This document shows positions 9,202 to 17,182 of a stretch of DNA of 64,000 nucleotides, piece after piece. The notes beneath the pieces are model-generated. The model saw only the letters and a program-made list of their open reading frames with translations. It did no database searches and had not been told where the DNA came from. Origin of the DNA: an uncultured Pelagibacteraceae bacterium (GTDB lineage Bacteria; Pseudomonadota; Alphaproteobacteria; Pelagibacterales; Pelagibacteraceae). The DNA lies in the NCBI GenBank assembly GCA_902542235.1, contig CACBTT010000008.1:1-64000 (forward strand), read 5' to 3'. Position 1 is the first letter of the stretch. Every line of letters starts with the position of its first letter. Made by a program: the position numbers and the translations under genes.

Positions 9202-10412
9202 TTAAATAATTCTAATAATGATTTTGCTTTGATAAAATTTTCATTAAATTCTTTTTTTGCTGCACTATCTAATACAACTCCAGATGCTGCAGATATTTCT
9301 GATGTATTTTTATAATTTAGTATAGATCTTATTATTATGTTAAATCTCATATCTTTATTAAATTTTATATAGCCAAAACTACCTGTAAAAATATTTCTAT
9401 TCTCTTTTTCTTGTTGATTTAATAATTCCAAAGTTCGTACTTTTGGACAGCCTATGACTGATCCGCCAGGCATCATAGATTTGATAATATTTTTTATAGT
9501 CATACCTTTTAATAGGCTTCCAGATATGGTTGTAACATAATGAAATAAGTGTCTGTATTCCTCAACATATTTTTCTTTATCAATTTTTACTGTTCCTGGA
9601 ACACAAACTCTGGATAAATCACTTCTTTCCATATCAACAATCATATTATGTTCTTTAGTCTCTTTAATGTTATTTCTAAAAAACTTTAAGGCACTAGATC
9701 TGTTAGATTTTTTACTTTTTCTTAATGTGCCAGCAATAGGCTTGGTAATGATTTTGTTACCTTTTTTTAATAATAAAGTTTCAGGTGAGCAGCTTACAAT
9801 AGAATAATTTTTATCTCTTATCATAAAAGATTCTGGTGAAGCATTTGACTTCATTAATCGCCAGAAAAAATTAATTGGATTTATTGAAGATTTATTACGA
9901 TATTTTGTACAAATTTTTATTTGATATGTTTCTCCTTGTCTTATTTTTTTTGAAAAAATATCAAATATTTTTTTGTATTTTTGATATTTAATATTTAATT
10001 TAAAGGGTGATAAAATTTTAGTTGGTTTAAAATAATTATTAAATTCGTGCTTTTTTTTATTTGAAAATATTGAAATATTATCTCTTATTTTAATGATTGT
10101 TTCTGGTTTGTAAAAAACTCCTTTATAAAAACTATTTTTAGACTGTTTGCTAATTTTAATGCCAAGTAAATAATTTAAAATTTCATATCCAAAAAAACCA
10201 ACATATTGATCAGTTTCTTTTTTATATTTCATTCTTTCAAAAGAGTTTAAAAATTTATGTATATTTTTTTTTGTTAAATTAATTTTTTTAGAAAAATCTG
10301 TATAAATGTCATAACCATTATCAACTTTGTAGATTATCAGTGGCTTATCCGACTGATAAAGTTTTTCTAAATACGGGTTAAATTTAAGTTTATGCGATTT
10401 GCGGTCTTTCAA
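9198..10412 (-). CDS. pabB: Chorismate-binding synthase component I, PabB-like
   Basis: This 404-residue chorismate-utilising enzyme probably makes aminodeoxychorismate with the amidotransferase next to it. Family segments seen are SPETLL (about residues 209-214), a KPIAGTLR stretch at 224-231, NMIVDMERSDLSRV, MMPGGSVIGCPKVRTLELL and GSFGYIKFN. The PGGSV and GSFGYI forms resemble PabB rather than TrpE. However, PIAGT lacks the lysine found in the PIKGT motif of E. coli-type PabB and looks TrpE-like. The N-terminal region is short and divergent. It overlaps the MFS gene upstream by 23 bases and pabA by four. Anthranilate or ADIC synthesis is the alternative. Confidence 0.78.
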   Translation of the reverse strand: MKDRKSHKLKFNPYLEKLYQSDKPLIIYKVDNGYDIYTDFSKKINLTKKNIHKFLNSFERMKYKKETDQYVGFFGYEILNYLLGIKISKQSKNSFYKGVFYKPETIIKIRDNISIFSNKKKHEFNNYFKPTKILSPFKLNIKYQKYKKIFDIFSKKIRQGETYQIKICTKYRNKSSINPINFFWRLMKSNASPESFMIRDKNYSIVSCSPETLLLKKGNKIITKPIAGTLRKSKKSNRSSALKFFRNNIKETKEHNMIVDMERSDLSRVCVPGTVKIDKEKYVEEYRHLFHYVTTISGSLLKGMTIKNIIKSMMPGGSVIGCPKVRTLELLNQQEKENRNIFTGSFGYIKFNKDMRFNIIIRSILNYKNTSEISAASGVVLDSAAKKEFNENFIKAKSLLELFK

Positions 10413-11610
10413 TTGGCTTCTCTTTTATAGGTAAATGTATCAAACCAGCAAAAATAGATAATGCGATAGATATGTACCAAGCATAATCAAAATTGCCGTT
10501 AAGTTCGTAGAAAACTCCACTCAAATAAGCTCCTAAAAAAGATCCAATTTGATGACTTACAAAAACAATTCCATATAATAATCCGATATACTTAGTTCCA
10601 AATACCTTGCCTATTATTCCATTTGTTGGTGGAACTGTTGATAGCCACAACATTCCAAATGTTATTCCAAAGATTACTGAATTAAAAACACTTGGTGGTA
10701 GGAATATGAAATAAATAATTGATACTCCTCTTAGTAGATAAATTGCACTTAATAAAATTTTTTGACTGTATCTAGTTGCAAGATATCCACTTGTAATTGT
10801 TCCAACCATATTAAAAAGTCCAATTAAAGCCAAAACCATTGCTGCACACCAATCTGGTAATCCTTTATCAATCATGTAAGTGGGTATATGAGTTGCTACT
10901 AAAGCAATGTGCCAACCGCATACAAAGAAACCTAAAGTAAGATAGATGTAACTTTTATTTGAAAAAGCCTCTTTTAAAGCTTCTCTAGCTGTTTGATTGT
11001 TATTTTGATTTGTACCGACAGGTATTTTTGGTGTTGAAACAAATAATGCTACTATTAATCCTAGACCTAAAAAGAAACAGAAAAATAACATTGTATTTTC
11101 CCACCCATGTTCAACAAGTGAATATCTTGTGATTAGTGGTGATATAAAATATCCAAAAGATCCTGCTGATGTTACTATGCCAGTTGCTATTGTTCTGCTT
11201 GATACTGGAAAATGTTTTGCAACAACTGAAACAGGTATACTGATTGCTGTGGATCCCAGTCCAACTCCAACTAATATTCCAATTGTTATAGTAAAATAAT
11301 AACCAGTATTAAAACCTGAATAAAATAATAAAATTGCTAATAAATAAAAAACAAATCCAATAAAAATTGCAATATTGCCACCATACTTGTCCGTAATAAT
11401 TCCAAACATAGGACTGAAAACACCCCACAATAAGAGCTGTAATCCCATTGTAAAACCGAACTGTGTTATGGTGATATCTAAATCAGTTGCAAAATCAAAA
11501 TAAAACATTCCAAAAGTTTGTCTTATTCCTAGTGCAATAATAACAACAACAGATGCAGCTATTACAGTAACTAATGCTTTCTTTGTTGGAAAAAATTTGG
11601 TGTCATTCAT
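10390..11610 (-). CDS. Major facilitator superfamily transporter
   Basis: This is a 406-residue inner-membrane carrier with about twelve hydrophobic helices. The loop GIITDKYGGNIAIFIG, a typical MFS loop 2-3 motif, lies near residue 70. A central hydrophilic loop with an NQNNNQ stretch (about residues 197-203) divides the two six-helix halves. The overall pattern recalls oxalate/formate-antiporter-like or monocarboxylate carriers. It overlaps metC by four bases upstream and the pabB-like gene downstream, so it belongs to that operon. The substrate cannot be told from the sequence. Confidence 0.85.
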   Translation of the reverse strand: MNDTKFFPTKKALVTVIAASVVVIIALGIRQTFGMFYFDFATDLDITITQFGFTMGLQLLLWGVFSPMFGIITDKYGGNIAIFIGFVFYLLAILLFYSGFNTGYYFTITIGILVGVGLGSTAISIPVSVVAKHFPVSSRTIATGIVTSAGSFGYFISPLITRYSLVEHGWENTMLFFCFFLGLGLIVALFVSTPKIPVGTNQNNNQTAREALKEAFSNKSYIYLTLGFFVCGWHIALVATHIPTYMIDKGLPDWCAAMVLALIGLFNMVGTITSGYLATRYSQKILLSAIYLLRGVSIIYFIFLPPSVFNSVIFGITFGMLWLSTVPPTNGIIGKVFGTKYIGLLYGIVFVSHQIGSFLGAYLSGVFYELNGNFDYAWYISIALSIFAGLIHLPIKEKPIERPQIA

Positions 11611-12785
11611 CTTACAGATTTAATAGCCTGTTTAATGTCAGCAATCAAATCATTTGGATCTTCTAAACCAATATGTAATCTTATAATATGTTCGTTATTA
11701 CTCAACTTTGTGTAGCTCCTGTTGCCCAGTGCCAATTTGTCTTGATATAAAGCAAGACTTTCAAATCCTCCCCAACTGTAACCATGGGCAAATAATTTTA
11801 ATTTATTCAAAAATTTTATTACAGAGTTTTTATTTTTAGAAATAATTTTTACACCCATTAACCCAGATGATCCTGTGTAATACTTTTTCCACATTTTGTA
11901 TTGTTTAATATTTTTTTTAAGTGGATAAAAAACCTCTTTAACTTTTTTTTGTTTACTCAAAAAATTAGCTACCTTGATTGTATTATCTTGATGCTTGTCT
12001 AACCTAATATCTAATGTTCTTAGTCCTCTCATAATTAAATAGGCATCATCGGGACTTAGTCTTAAACCAACTGCTTTTTGACTTAATTCCACTTCTTTAA
12101 AAAGTCTTTTTTTAATAGCTAAACTGCCACCCATAACATCTGAATGACCAGAATAATATTTTGTCGCTGAAACTATAGACATATCAAAACCTAAGTCTAA
12201 AGGCTTGATTAAATAAGGTGTTCCCCAAGTGTTATCAATAGCAGTATAAATATTCTTATTCTTAGCAAAAGATAATATTTTTTTTAAATCTTGAAATTCA
12301 AATGTGTTACTTCCTGGGTTTTCAACAAAAATAAGTTTAGTCTTATTTGTAATTTTTTTTTTTAAGTCATCTAAGTTTTTTGGATCATAAAATACTGCTT
12401 TAATATTGAATTTTTTTAAATAGTCTTCGGTTAAAAATCTTGTGGGAGAGTAGACTGAGTCCGTTATAATTATTTCATCACCAGGTCTTACAACACTAAT
12501 CACTCCAAGAAAAACTGCACCAAATCCTGTTGGTGTTAAATAAACTTGATAAGCATTTTCAATTTTTCTTAATAGTTCTTGTAGTGCAAAAGTTGTTGAT
12601 GTTCCTTTTCTACCATAATCAAAATTTTTGCTTAAGGGATTTTTTTTATAATTACTTTGTGTTTGCTTTATATCTTGAAGAGTTTTAAATATTATTGTTG
12701 AAGCTCTTACTACTGGTGGATTAACTGACTGATTTTGATAATCTTTTCCTACTTGTTTTAAAAAAGTTTTAACTGAATTAACCAT
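11607..12785 (-). CDS. metC: Cystathionine beta-lyase-type Cys/Met metabolism PLP enzyme
   Basis: This 392-residue fold-type I PLP enzyme of the Cys/Met metabolism family probably cleaves cystathionine to homocysteine, ammonia and pyruvate. FDYGRKGTSTTFALQEL near residue 50 matches the MetC-type YGR.GT segment. The PLP lysine is in SATKYYSGHSDVMGG near residue 200, and the substrate-carboxylate arginine is in the C-terminal IIRLHIGLEDP. It is the first gene of a six-gene overlapping operon with a candidate promoter just upstream. Related lyases (methionine gamma-lyase, cystathionine gamma-synthase) are less likely but not excluded. Confidence 0.82.
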   Translation of the reverse strand: MVNSVKTFLKQVGKDYQNQSVNPPVVRASTIIFKTLQDIKQTQSNYKKNPLSKNFDYGRKGTSTTFALQELLRKIENAYQVYLTPTGFGAVFLGVISVVRPGDEIIITDSVYSPTRFLTEDYLKKFNIKAVFYDPKNLDDLKKKITNKTKLIFVENPGSNTFEFQDLKKILSFAKNKNIYTAIDNTWGTPYLIKPLDLGFDMSIVSATKYYSGHSDVMGGSLAIKKRLFKEVELSQKAVGLRLSPDDAYLIMRGLRTLDIRLDKHQDNTIKVANFLSKQKKVKEVFYPLKKNIKQYKMWKKYYTGSSGLMGVKIISKNKNSVIKFLNKLKLFAHGYSWGGFESLALYQDKLALGNRSYTKLSNNEHIIRLHIGLEDPNDLIADIKQAIKSVR

Positions 12786-12799
12786 AAAAAAATTGATTA

Positions 12800-12827
12800 G
12801 TTATATTGACAATGCTATATCCCTCAA
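12800..12827 (-). promoter_or_regulatory. Candidate sigma70 promoter of the metC-MFS-pab-HIT operon
   Basis: On the minus strand a TTGAGG -35-like box (12822-12827) and a TATAAC -10-like box (12800-12805) are separated by 16 bases. They lie just upstream of metC. In such AT-rich DNA, near matches are common, so this is only suggestive. Confidence 0.35.
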
Positions 12828-12860
12828 ATAAGTCAATAAAATTGTAAAACTAAGGAGATT

Positions 12861-12944
12861 ATGGGATACCCTAAAAAGCATAGAGGCCGAAGAAAAATGG
12901 GCTCTAAAAAAAGAAGAGCAAGAAAAAAGAATAAGAAAAAGTAA
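12861..12944 (+). CDS. 27-residue very basic peptide, possible ribosomal-type protein
   Basis: A strong AAGGAG ribosome site sits four bases before the ATG of a 27-codon frame. The peptide begins MGYPKKHRGRRKMGSKKRR and ends in a run of lysines; nearly two thirds of its residues are lysine or arginine. It fills the gap between metC (divergent) and mnmA (convergent, six bases away), so little other sequence exists there. The R-x-R-R-K-M-x-x-K-x-R spacing is reminiscent of the short COX24/mS38-type basic domain of small-subunit ribosomal proteins, but at this length the resemblance may be compositional. It is too short for default gene finders. Confidence 0.7.
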   Translation: MGYPKKHRGRRKMGSKKRRARKKNKKK

Positions 12945-12950
12945 AATTAA

Positions 12951-14069
12951 TTATTCTTTAATCCAACCACCGCCAAGAACTTTGTGACCATATTGGTCTT
13001 TTTTATAAAAGACACATGCTTGTCCAGGTGAAATACCATCTTCAGAATTTTCTAAATTTACCTCAGCATCATTCTCGTTTATAAAATTTACATTGGCGCT
13101 TAATAACTTTCCTGTAGACCTAACTTTGACTAATATATCTTCATTTAATTCGTTTTTATCGGATAATAGATTAATATTTTTTAAATTAATTTTCTTTTTT
13201 CCTAGATGCTCTCTTCCTCCAACAATTATTTCATTATTTTCTGCATCAATTTTAATTACATATAGTGCCTCTTTGTCAGCTACTTTAATTCCTTTTCTTT
13301 GACCAATAGTAAAATTTATAATTCCGTCATGAACACCTATTACTTCACCATTTAGATTTTTAATGTTACCTTTTTTTAAAGAATCTGGCTTAAACTTTTT
13401 TATTACTGATGAATAGTCTCCGTTAGGAACAAAACATATATCTTGACTATCTGGCTTATCTGCAACATTTAAATTTAATTTTTTGGCAATATCTCTAGTT
13501 TCATTTTTTAACATTCCACCTAATGGAAATCTTAAATAATTTAATTGCTCTCTTGTAGTATTAAAGAGAAAATAACTTTGATCTCTATTCTCATCTACTG
13601 CTCTATACATGTTATTTTTTTCATTTATTGTTATATTTTTTACATAATGACCTGTAATCAAAGCATCAGCGTTTAAATCTTTGGCAACTTCAAACAAATC
13701 TTTAAATTTGACAGTTTGATTACACTGAACGCATGGTATTGGAGTTTCTCCTTTTAAGTAACTTTCTACAAAATTATCAATAACTCCTTGCTTAAATTTA
13801 TCTTGGTAATAAAGAATTTTATGATCAATATCTAATTTATGAGCAACTCTTTTTGCATCTATAACATCTTGGCCTGAGCAACATACTTTTGATTTAACAA
13901 CTTCTTTACTATCGTTGTATAATTTTAATGTTATGCCAGTAACATTATATCCTTGCATTTTCATCAAACCTGCAACTGTAGATGAGTCTACACCACCAGA
14001 CATAGCTACAATTACTTTTGTATCAGACGGTTTCTTATCTAATCCAATTGAGTTTAACTCTAAATTCAT
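12951..14069 (-). CDS. mnmA: tRNA-specific 2-thiouridylase
   Basis: MnmA thiolates uridine 34 of tRNAs for Lys, Glu and Gln. The 372-residue protein carries the PP-loop [18 protein letters not shown] (residues about 19-36), the first catalytic cysteine in PCVQCNQ near residue 113 and the second in [12 protein letters not shown] near residue 209. GHYVK and FTIGQRKGI are further family landmarks, and the C-terminal beta domain ends with the GWI segment. Length is normal for bacterial MnmA. It ends six bases from the basic-peptide gene on the other strand. Confidence 0.96.
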   Translation of the reverse strand: MNLELNSIGLDKKPSDTKVIVAMSGGVDSSTVAGLMKMQGYNVTGITLKLYNDSKEVVKSKVCCSGQDVIDAKRVAHKLDIDHKILYYQDKFKQGVIDNFVESYLKGETPIPCVQCNQTVKFKDLFEVAKDLNADALITGHYVKNITINEKNNMYRAVDENRDQSYFLFNTTREQLNYLRFPLGGMLKNETRDIAKKLNLNVADKPDSQDICFVPNGDYSSVIKKFKPDSLKKGNIKNLNGEVIGVHDGIINFTIGQRKGIKVADKEALYVIKIDAENNEIIVGGREHLGKKKINLKNINLLSDKNELNEDILVKVRSTGKLLSANVNFINENDAEVNLENSEDGISPGQACVFYKKDQYGHKVLGGGWIKE

Positions 14070-14110
14070 GTGGTGGTATTTATACTCATTTCTATTATAA
14101 GTAAAATCAA

Positions 14111-14278
14111 ATGATTTTAGATTTTGAACCAGGTGATAAAGTTATAAATCCTAATAATAAAGATTGGGGAATAGGACAAGTACAGTCAATTATTAAGGAA
14201 AAAGTAACTGTGAATTTCGAAAATGTAGGAAAAAAAGTTATCAATGCTAAAAATATAGAATTAGAAAAGTTAGAATAA
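14111..14278 (+). CDS. DUF3553 family small protein
   Basis: This 55-residue protein begins [14 protein letters not shown] and continues DWGIGQVQS and [13 protein letters not shown]. That is the conserved pattern of the alphaproteobacterial DUF3553 family: a small beta-barrel-like domain also reminiscent of the CarD/UvrD C-terminal fold. Its stop is directly followed by the ATG of the cysQ-like gene, so the two are coupled. A longer frame on the opposite strand over the same bases is a shadow. Function is unknown; the PGDxVxxPxxxxWGxGxVxS pattern is seen at the ends of some DNA repair helicases. Confidence 0.88.
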   Translation: MILDFEPGDKVINPNNKDWGIGQVQSIIKEKVTVNFENVGKKVINAKNIELEKLE

Positions 14279-15049
14279 ATGAAACAAATCGAAATAAAAG
14301 CAACAATTGAAAAACTGATTGATACTTTTTTATATGCGGGAAAAGTTTCAATAGAATTAAGGGAAAAAGGGTTAATAAAAGAAATTAAGGAAGATAACAC
14401 ACCTGTTAGCAATGGTGATCTCGAAGTTAATAGAATTTTAACTGAAAAAATAAATGATTTAACTCCTCAAATACCCATTATATCAGAAGAAACTAGTCAT
14501 AATAAATCCAAAAAAGATTTAAAAAATTTTTGGCTAATAGATCCAATTGATGGAACTTATGATTACATTAATGATCTTGATGAATTTACTTTAAATGCTG
14601 GTTTAATTATAAATAATCGAGCAATAGCAGGTATAATATATGCACCCGCTAAAAATAGATTATTTTATTCTTATGAGAAAGGTTATTCATTTGAAATTAT
14701 TAACAATAAACATGTAAAATTAGACTGTTCAAAAATTTCAAATAATAAACTTAAATTTGTGTCATATTCAAATAAACTAAAACCTGAAATTGACAAAATA
14801 TATCAATCAATGAATGTTACTGAATTTAAAAGGATGAAAAGTTCTTTAAAATTTTGTGTAATAGCATCAAATGAATACGACGGCTATGTTGCAGAGCCTA
14901 GAGCATGTGAATGGGATATAGCAGCTGGGCATGCTATTCTTGAAAATGCAGGGGGTATAGTTACAGATTTTGAGGGAAATGAAATACTTTACGGAAAAGA
15001 AAATTTTAGAAATCCTAGTATAATTTTGAAAAGAAATAAAAACATATAA
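14279..15049 (+). CDS. cysQ: Inositol-monophosphatase family phosphatase, probable 3'(2'),5'-bisphosphate nucleotidase (CysQ-like)
   Basis: This 256-residue metal-dependent phosphatase contains the metal-binding segments PIISEET (residues about 62-68), FWLIDPIDGTYDYIN (about 83-97) and the C-terminal CEWDIAAGHAILENAGG (about 210-226). The WLIDPIDGT form and the overall length fit CysQ, which removes phosphate from PAP/PAPS produced in sulfur metabolism. Histidinol-phosphate or inositol phosphatases are alternatives within the family. It is translationally coupled to the DUF3553 gene upstream and overlaps the next small gene by one base. Confidence 0.8.
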   Translation: MKQIEIKATIEKLIDTFLYAGKVSIELREKGLIKEIKEDNTPVSNGDLEVNRILTEKINDLTPQIPIISEETSHNKSKKDLKNFWLIDPIDGTYDYINDLDEFTLNAGLIINNRAIAGIIYAPAKNRLFYSYEKGYSFEIINNKHVKLDCSKISNNKLKFVSYSNKLKPEIDKIYQSMNVTEFKRMKSSLKFCVIASNEYDGYVAEPRACEWDIAAGHAILENAGGIVTDFEGNEILYGKENFRNPSIILKRNKNI

Positions 15050-15198
15050 TGAGTGAACAATTAAGAATAATATTAATTATAATAGTTTCTGTATCAATTT
15101 TTGGATTAATAGTATTTGTGATGGTAAAAAACTATACCAAAAGCAAAATTCAGTATTATTTAGAAGAAAAGAATAAAAAGTCTAAAGAAGATTTATAA
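15049..15198 (+). CDS. 49-residue single-span membrane protein
   Basis: The frame starts at an ATG overlapping the cysQ-like stop codon and encodes 49 residues. These are a short N-terminus, one hydrophobic helix (IILIIIVSVSIFGLIVFVMV) and a charged C-terminal tail rich in lysine and glutamate. The last 17 bases overlap recX tail-to-tail. The coupling to cysQ and the clean membrane-plus-charged-tail design support a real gene. No family is recognised. Confidence 0.6.
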   Translation: MSEQLRIILIIIVSVSIFGLIVFVMVKNYTKSKIQYYLEEKNKKSKEDL

Positions 15199-15745
15199 TT
15201 TTCAAATATTCCTCTTTATCTAGTTCCATTACTCTTCTGGAAACTTCAAAATCAAATCCAGATCTTGCTAATATACCAATATCTTTTTTATAGAATAAAG
15301 GTCTATTATCTTCAGTTCTTGAAGGACCAATTCTTTTTTTTTTACAAACTTTTATGGCTGAAAAAAAATCTTGATCTTCATTATTTTCATTAATTTGTTC
15401 AATTGTATTTTTTATATATTTTTCTCCAACTCCTTTGCTTATTAAATAATTTCTAATCTTATTTATTGATGAACCTCTTTGGATTAGACTTTTCGCTTTT
15501 GTTTCTGAATAAAATTTATCATTTATAAATTTAGATTTTTCTAAATCTTCAGCTACAATCTCGATTAGATCTGAAATATTGCTTCTTTTAACGTTATCAA
15601 CTTTAGATCTTAAATATTTCTTTAAAAGATATGTTTTTAGCTGTTGTTTTGATGGTGCAAATTTTTCTACATAATTAAGTGCAAAGTTGCGCATTTCATC
15701 AATTGTCGCTTCTAAGTTTTTTTTTTTATTTTTTATAGGAATCAT
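15182..15745 (-). CDS. recX: Regulatory protein RecX
   Basis: RecX limits RecA filament growth. The protein shows the helical three-repeat design of the family: LKTYLLKKYLRSK, then LEKSKFINDKFYSET with IQRGSSINKIRNYLISKGV, and a C-terminal LARSGFDFEVSRRVM repeat. The start is placed at the ATG at 15745 (187 residues). An upstream in-frame ATG at 15784 would overlap the divergent ABA4-like gene and adds residues with no RecX resemblance. The protein is slightly long because of an acidic/asparagine-rich insert (NENNEDQD). recA is not in the window. Confidence 0.85.
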   Translation of the reverse strand: MIPIKNKKKNLEATIDEMRNFALNYVEKFAPSKQQLKTYLLKKYLRSKVDNVKRSNISDLIEIVAEDLEKSKFINDKFYSETKAKSLIQRGSSINKIRNYLISKGVGEKYIKNTIEQINENNEDQDFFSAIKVCKKKRIGPSRTEDNRPLFYKKDIGILARSGFDFEVSRRVMELDKEEYLKIINLL

Positions 15746-15772
15746 TATTGCATTTAATATAATATAACTCTG

Positions 15773-16246
15773 ATGATTGAACAAATATCTGCATTTTTTA
15801 CAGTAGAAATGATCTATATGTGGTTGAATATAGGTGTAATACCTTTTTGGTTAATGCTTATTATTTTTCCACAAACTAAAGTTTGTGGTTTATTTGTTAC
15901 ATCAATAATCCCAACATTTATTTTGGCAACTGTTTATGTTTATCTATTATATATATTCTTTTTTGCAGGATATGATTTTGATAAAAACTTTATTTTATAT
16001 TTAAGTTTTTATGATCTAGCTGAGCTTTTTGAGAATAATGAATTTTTAATTTTATTTTGGACGCACTTCTTAGCTATAAATTTATTTTGTGGATCTTGGA
16101 TTGTTAGAGATAGCCAGAGGTTTTATATGTCAAAAATTCTAGTCTTTTTTCCTTTAATAATCACATATTTTATTGGTCCTTTAGGATTATTTATATACTG
16201 GGTGATAAGAATTTTTTTCGCAAAGAGAATAAGTTTATTTGATTAA
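15773..16246 (+). CDS. ABA4-like integral membrane protein
   Basis: This 157-residue protein has four hydrophobic helices. Residues about 112-150 contain FWTHFLAINLFCGSWIVRDS and then TYFIGPLGLFIYWVIR, the hallmark of the ABA4-like family (formerly DUF4281). The plant member is needed for neoxanthin formation; bacterial members are uncharacterised, and some may have carotenoid-related roles. No carotenoid genes are nearby. It is divergent from recX and ends overlapping the rhodanese gene tail-to-tail by four bases. Confidence 0.85.
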   Translation: MIEQISAFFTVEMIYMWLNIGVIPFWLMLIIFPQTKVCGLFVTSIIPTFILATVYVYLLYIFFFAGYDFDKNFILYLSFYDLAELFENNEFLILFWTHFLAINLFCGSWIVRDSQRFYMSKILVFFPLIITYFIGPLGLFIYWVIRIFFAKRISLFD

Positions 16247-16635
16247 ATTTTTTTCTCTACTTTAAAGCCACTGCTCTTCATTTGAGAAAAGCCACCATCT
16301 ATATGTGAAATTTTTTCAAATCCCATATCTTTCAATGATTTTGTGGCTAGAGCAGATCTTAATCCACCTGCGCAAAATAAAACCATTTCTTTATCCATAT
16401 CTATCTTGCCATCTTTAAAGTAAGGACTATCCGGGTCCATCCAAAACTCTAACATACCTCTAGGAATGTGATGAGAATTTTCTATTCTTCCCATCTTCTC
16501 AAGTTCTCGAATATCTCTTATGTCAATTAAATTGCATTTATTACTGTTTACCATCTCTAATGCTTCCGCAGGAGAAAGAGTCTTGATTTCTGTTAAAGCT
16601 TCTGCGACTAATGTTTGTGCTGATTTAATGCTCAT
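16243..16635 (-). CDS. Single-domain rhodanese-like sulfurtransferase
   Basis: This soluble 130-residue protein has one rhodanese domain. The fold shows NLIDIRDIRELEKMGRIENS (residues about 35-54), HIPRGML and the active-site loop LFCAGGLRSALAT, with the persulfide-carrying cysteine near residue 88. Such enzymes move sulfane sulfur, for example between thiosulfate or persulfides and thiophilic acceptors. The CAGGLR loop resembles that of single-domain enzymes such as GlpE. It is a lone minus-strand gene between two plus-strand genes, divergent from bcp. Confidence 0.9.
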   Translation of the reverse strand: MSIKSAQTLVAEALTEIKTLSPAEALEMVNSNKCNLIDIRDIRELEKMGRIENSHHIPRGMLEFWMDPDSPYFKDGKIDMDKEMVLFCAGGLRSALATKSLKDMGFEKISHIDGGFSQMKSSGFKVEKKI

Positions 16636-16678
16636 AAAGGTTTAATACATCATTATAAATTATAATCTACGAAAAAAT

Positions 16679-17128
16679 ATGCATAATAAAGCTCCTAATT
16701 TCAAAATCCCATCAACAAATTCAAAACTTTTAGAGTTAAAGAAAATCAAAAGTAAATATAAAGTTTTATATTTCTATCCAAAGGATAATACACCAGGCTG
16801 CACAGTTGAAACAAAAGACTTCAATTCTCTACTTTCACAATTTAAAAAATTAGACTGTGAAGTTATTGGTATTTCTAAAGATAGTATGGAAAGTCATGAA
16901 AAATTTAGAGATAAATTCAAAATTAAGTTTGATTTGGTAGCAGACGTAAAAAAAGAAGCAATTAAAGCATACAAAGTTTGGGGTAAAAAAAAATTCATGG
17001 GCAGAGAATTTATGGGACTAATAAGAAGCACATTTTTATTAAAAGATGACAAAATTATTAAAGAGTGGCGTTCAGTAAAAGTTAAAAACCACGCAAAAGA
17101 CGTGTTAGAATTTTTAAAAACAGTTTAA
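16679..17128 (+). CDS. bcp: Thiol peroxidase, BCP-type peroxiredoxin
   Basis: This 149-residue peroxiredoxin reduces hydrogen and organic peroxides with electrons from thioredoxin. The peroxidatic cysteine lies in YPKDNTPGCTVETKDF near residue 41. The cysteine five residues further on that serves as resolving residue in E. coli Bcp is absent. The only other cysteine is in KKLDCEVIGIS near residue 60, so it may be a 1-Cys form or use that residue. A strong intrinsic terminator follows the stop. The start follows a short gap after the divergent rhodanese gene. Confidence 0.9.
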   Translation: MHNKAPNFKIPSTNSKLLELKKIKSKYKVLYFYPKDNTPGCTVETKDFNSLLSQFKKLDCEVIGISKDSMESHEKFRDKFKIKFDLVADVKKEAIKAYKVWGKKKFMGREFMGLIRSTFLLKDDKIIKEWRSVKVKNHAKDVLEFLKTV

Positions 17129-17131
17129 TAA

Positions 17132-17159
17132 AAAAAGGCCCCATTTACGGGGCCTTTTT
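17132..17159. terminator. Bidirectional intrinsic terminator between bcp and amt
   Basis: An 11-bp perfect stem (AAAAAGGCCCC paired with GGGGCCTTTTT) with the loop ATTTAC lies four bases after the bcp stop and just beyond the amt stop on the other strand. A-tract and T-tract arms make it work in both directions, fitting its place between convergent genes. Confidence 0.9.
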
Positions 17160-17182
17160 AGATTAACTTAAGGGAGTTAAAT

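Noticed and set aside
14107-14412. 101-codon minus-strand frame
   Set aside because: It is the complement of the DUF3553 gene and the start of the cysQ-like gene, both of which have clear family signatures.
15746-15784. Longer recX start
   Set aside because: The added 13 residues overlap the divergent ABA4-like gene and do not resemble RecX.
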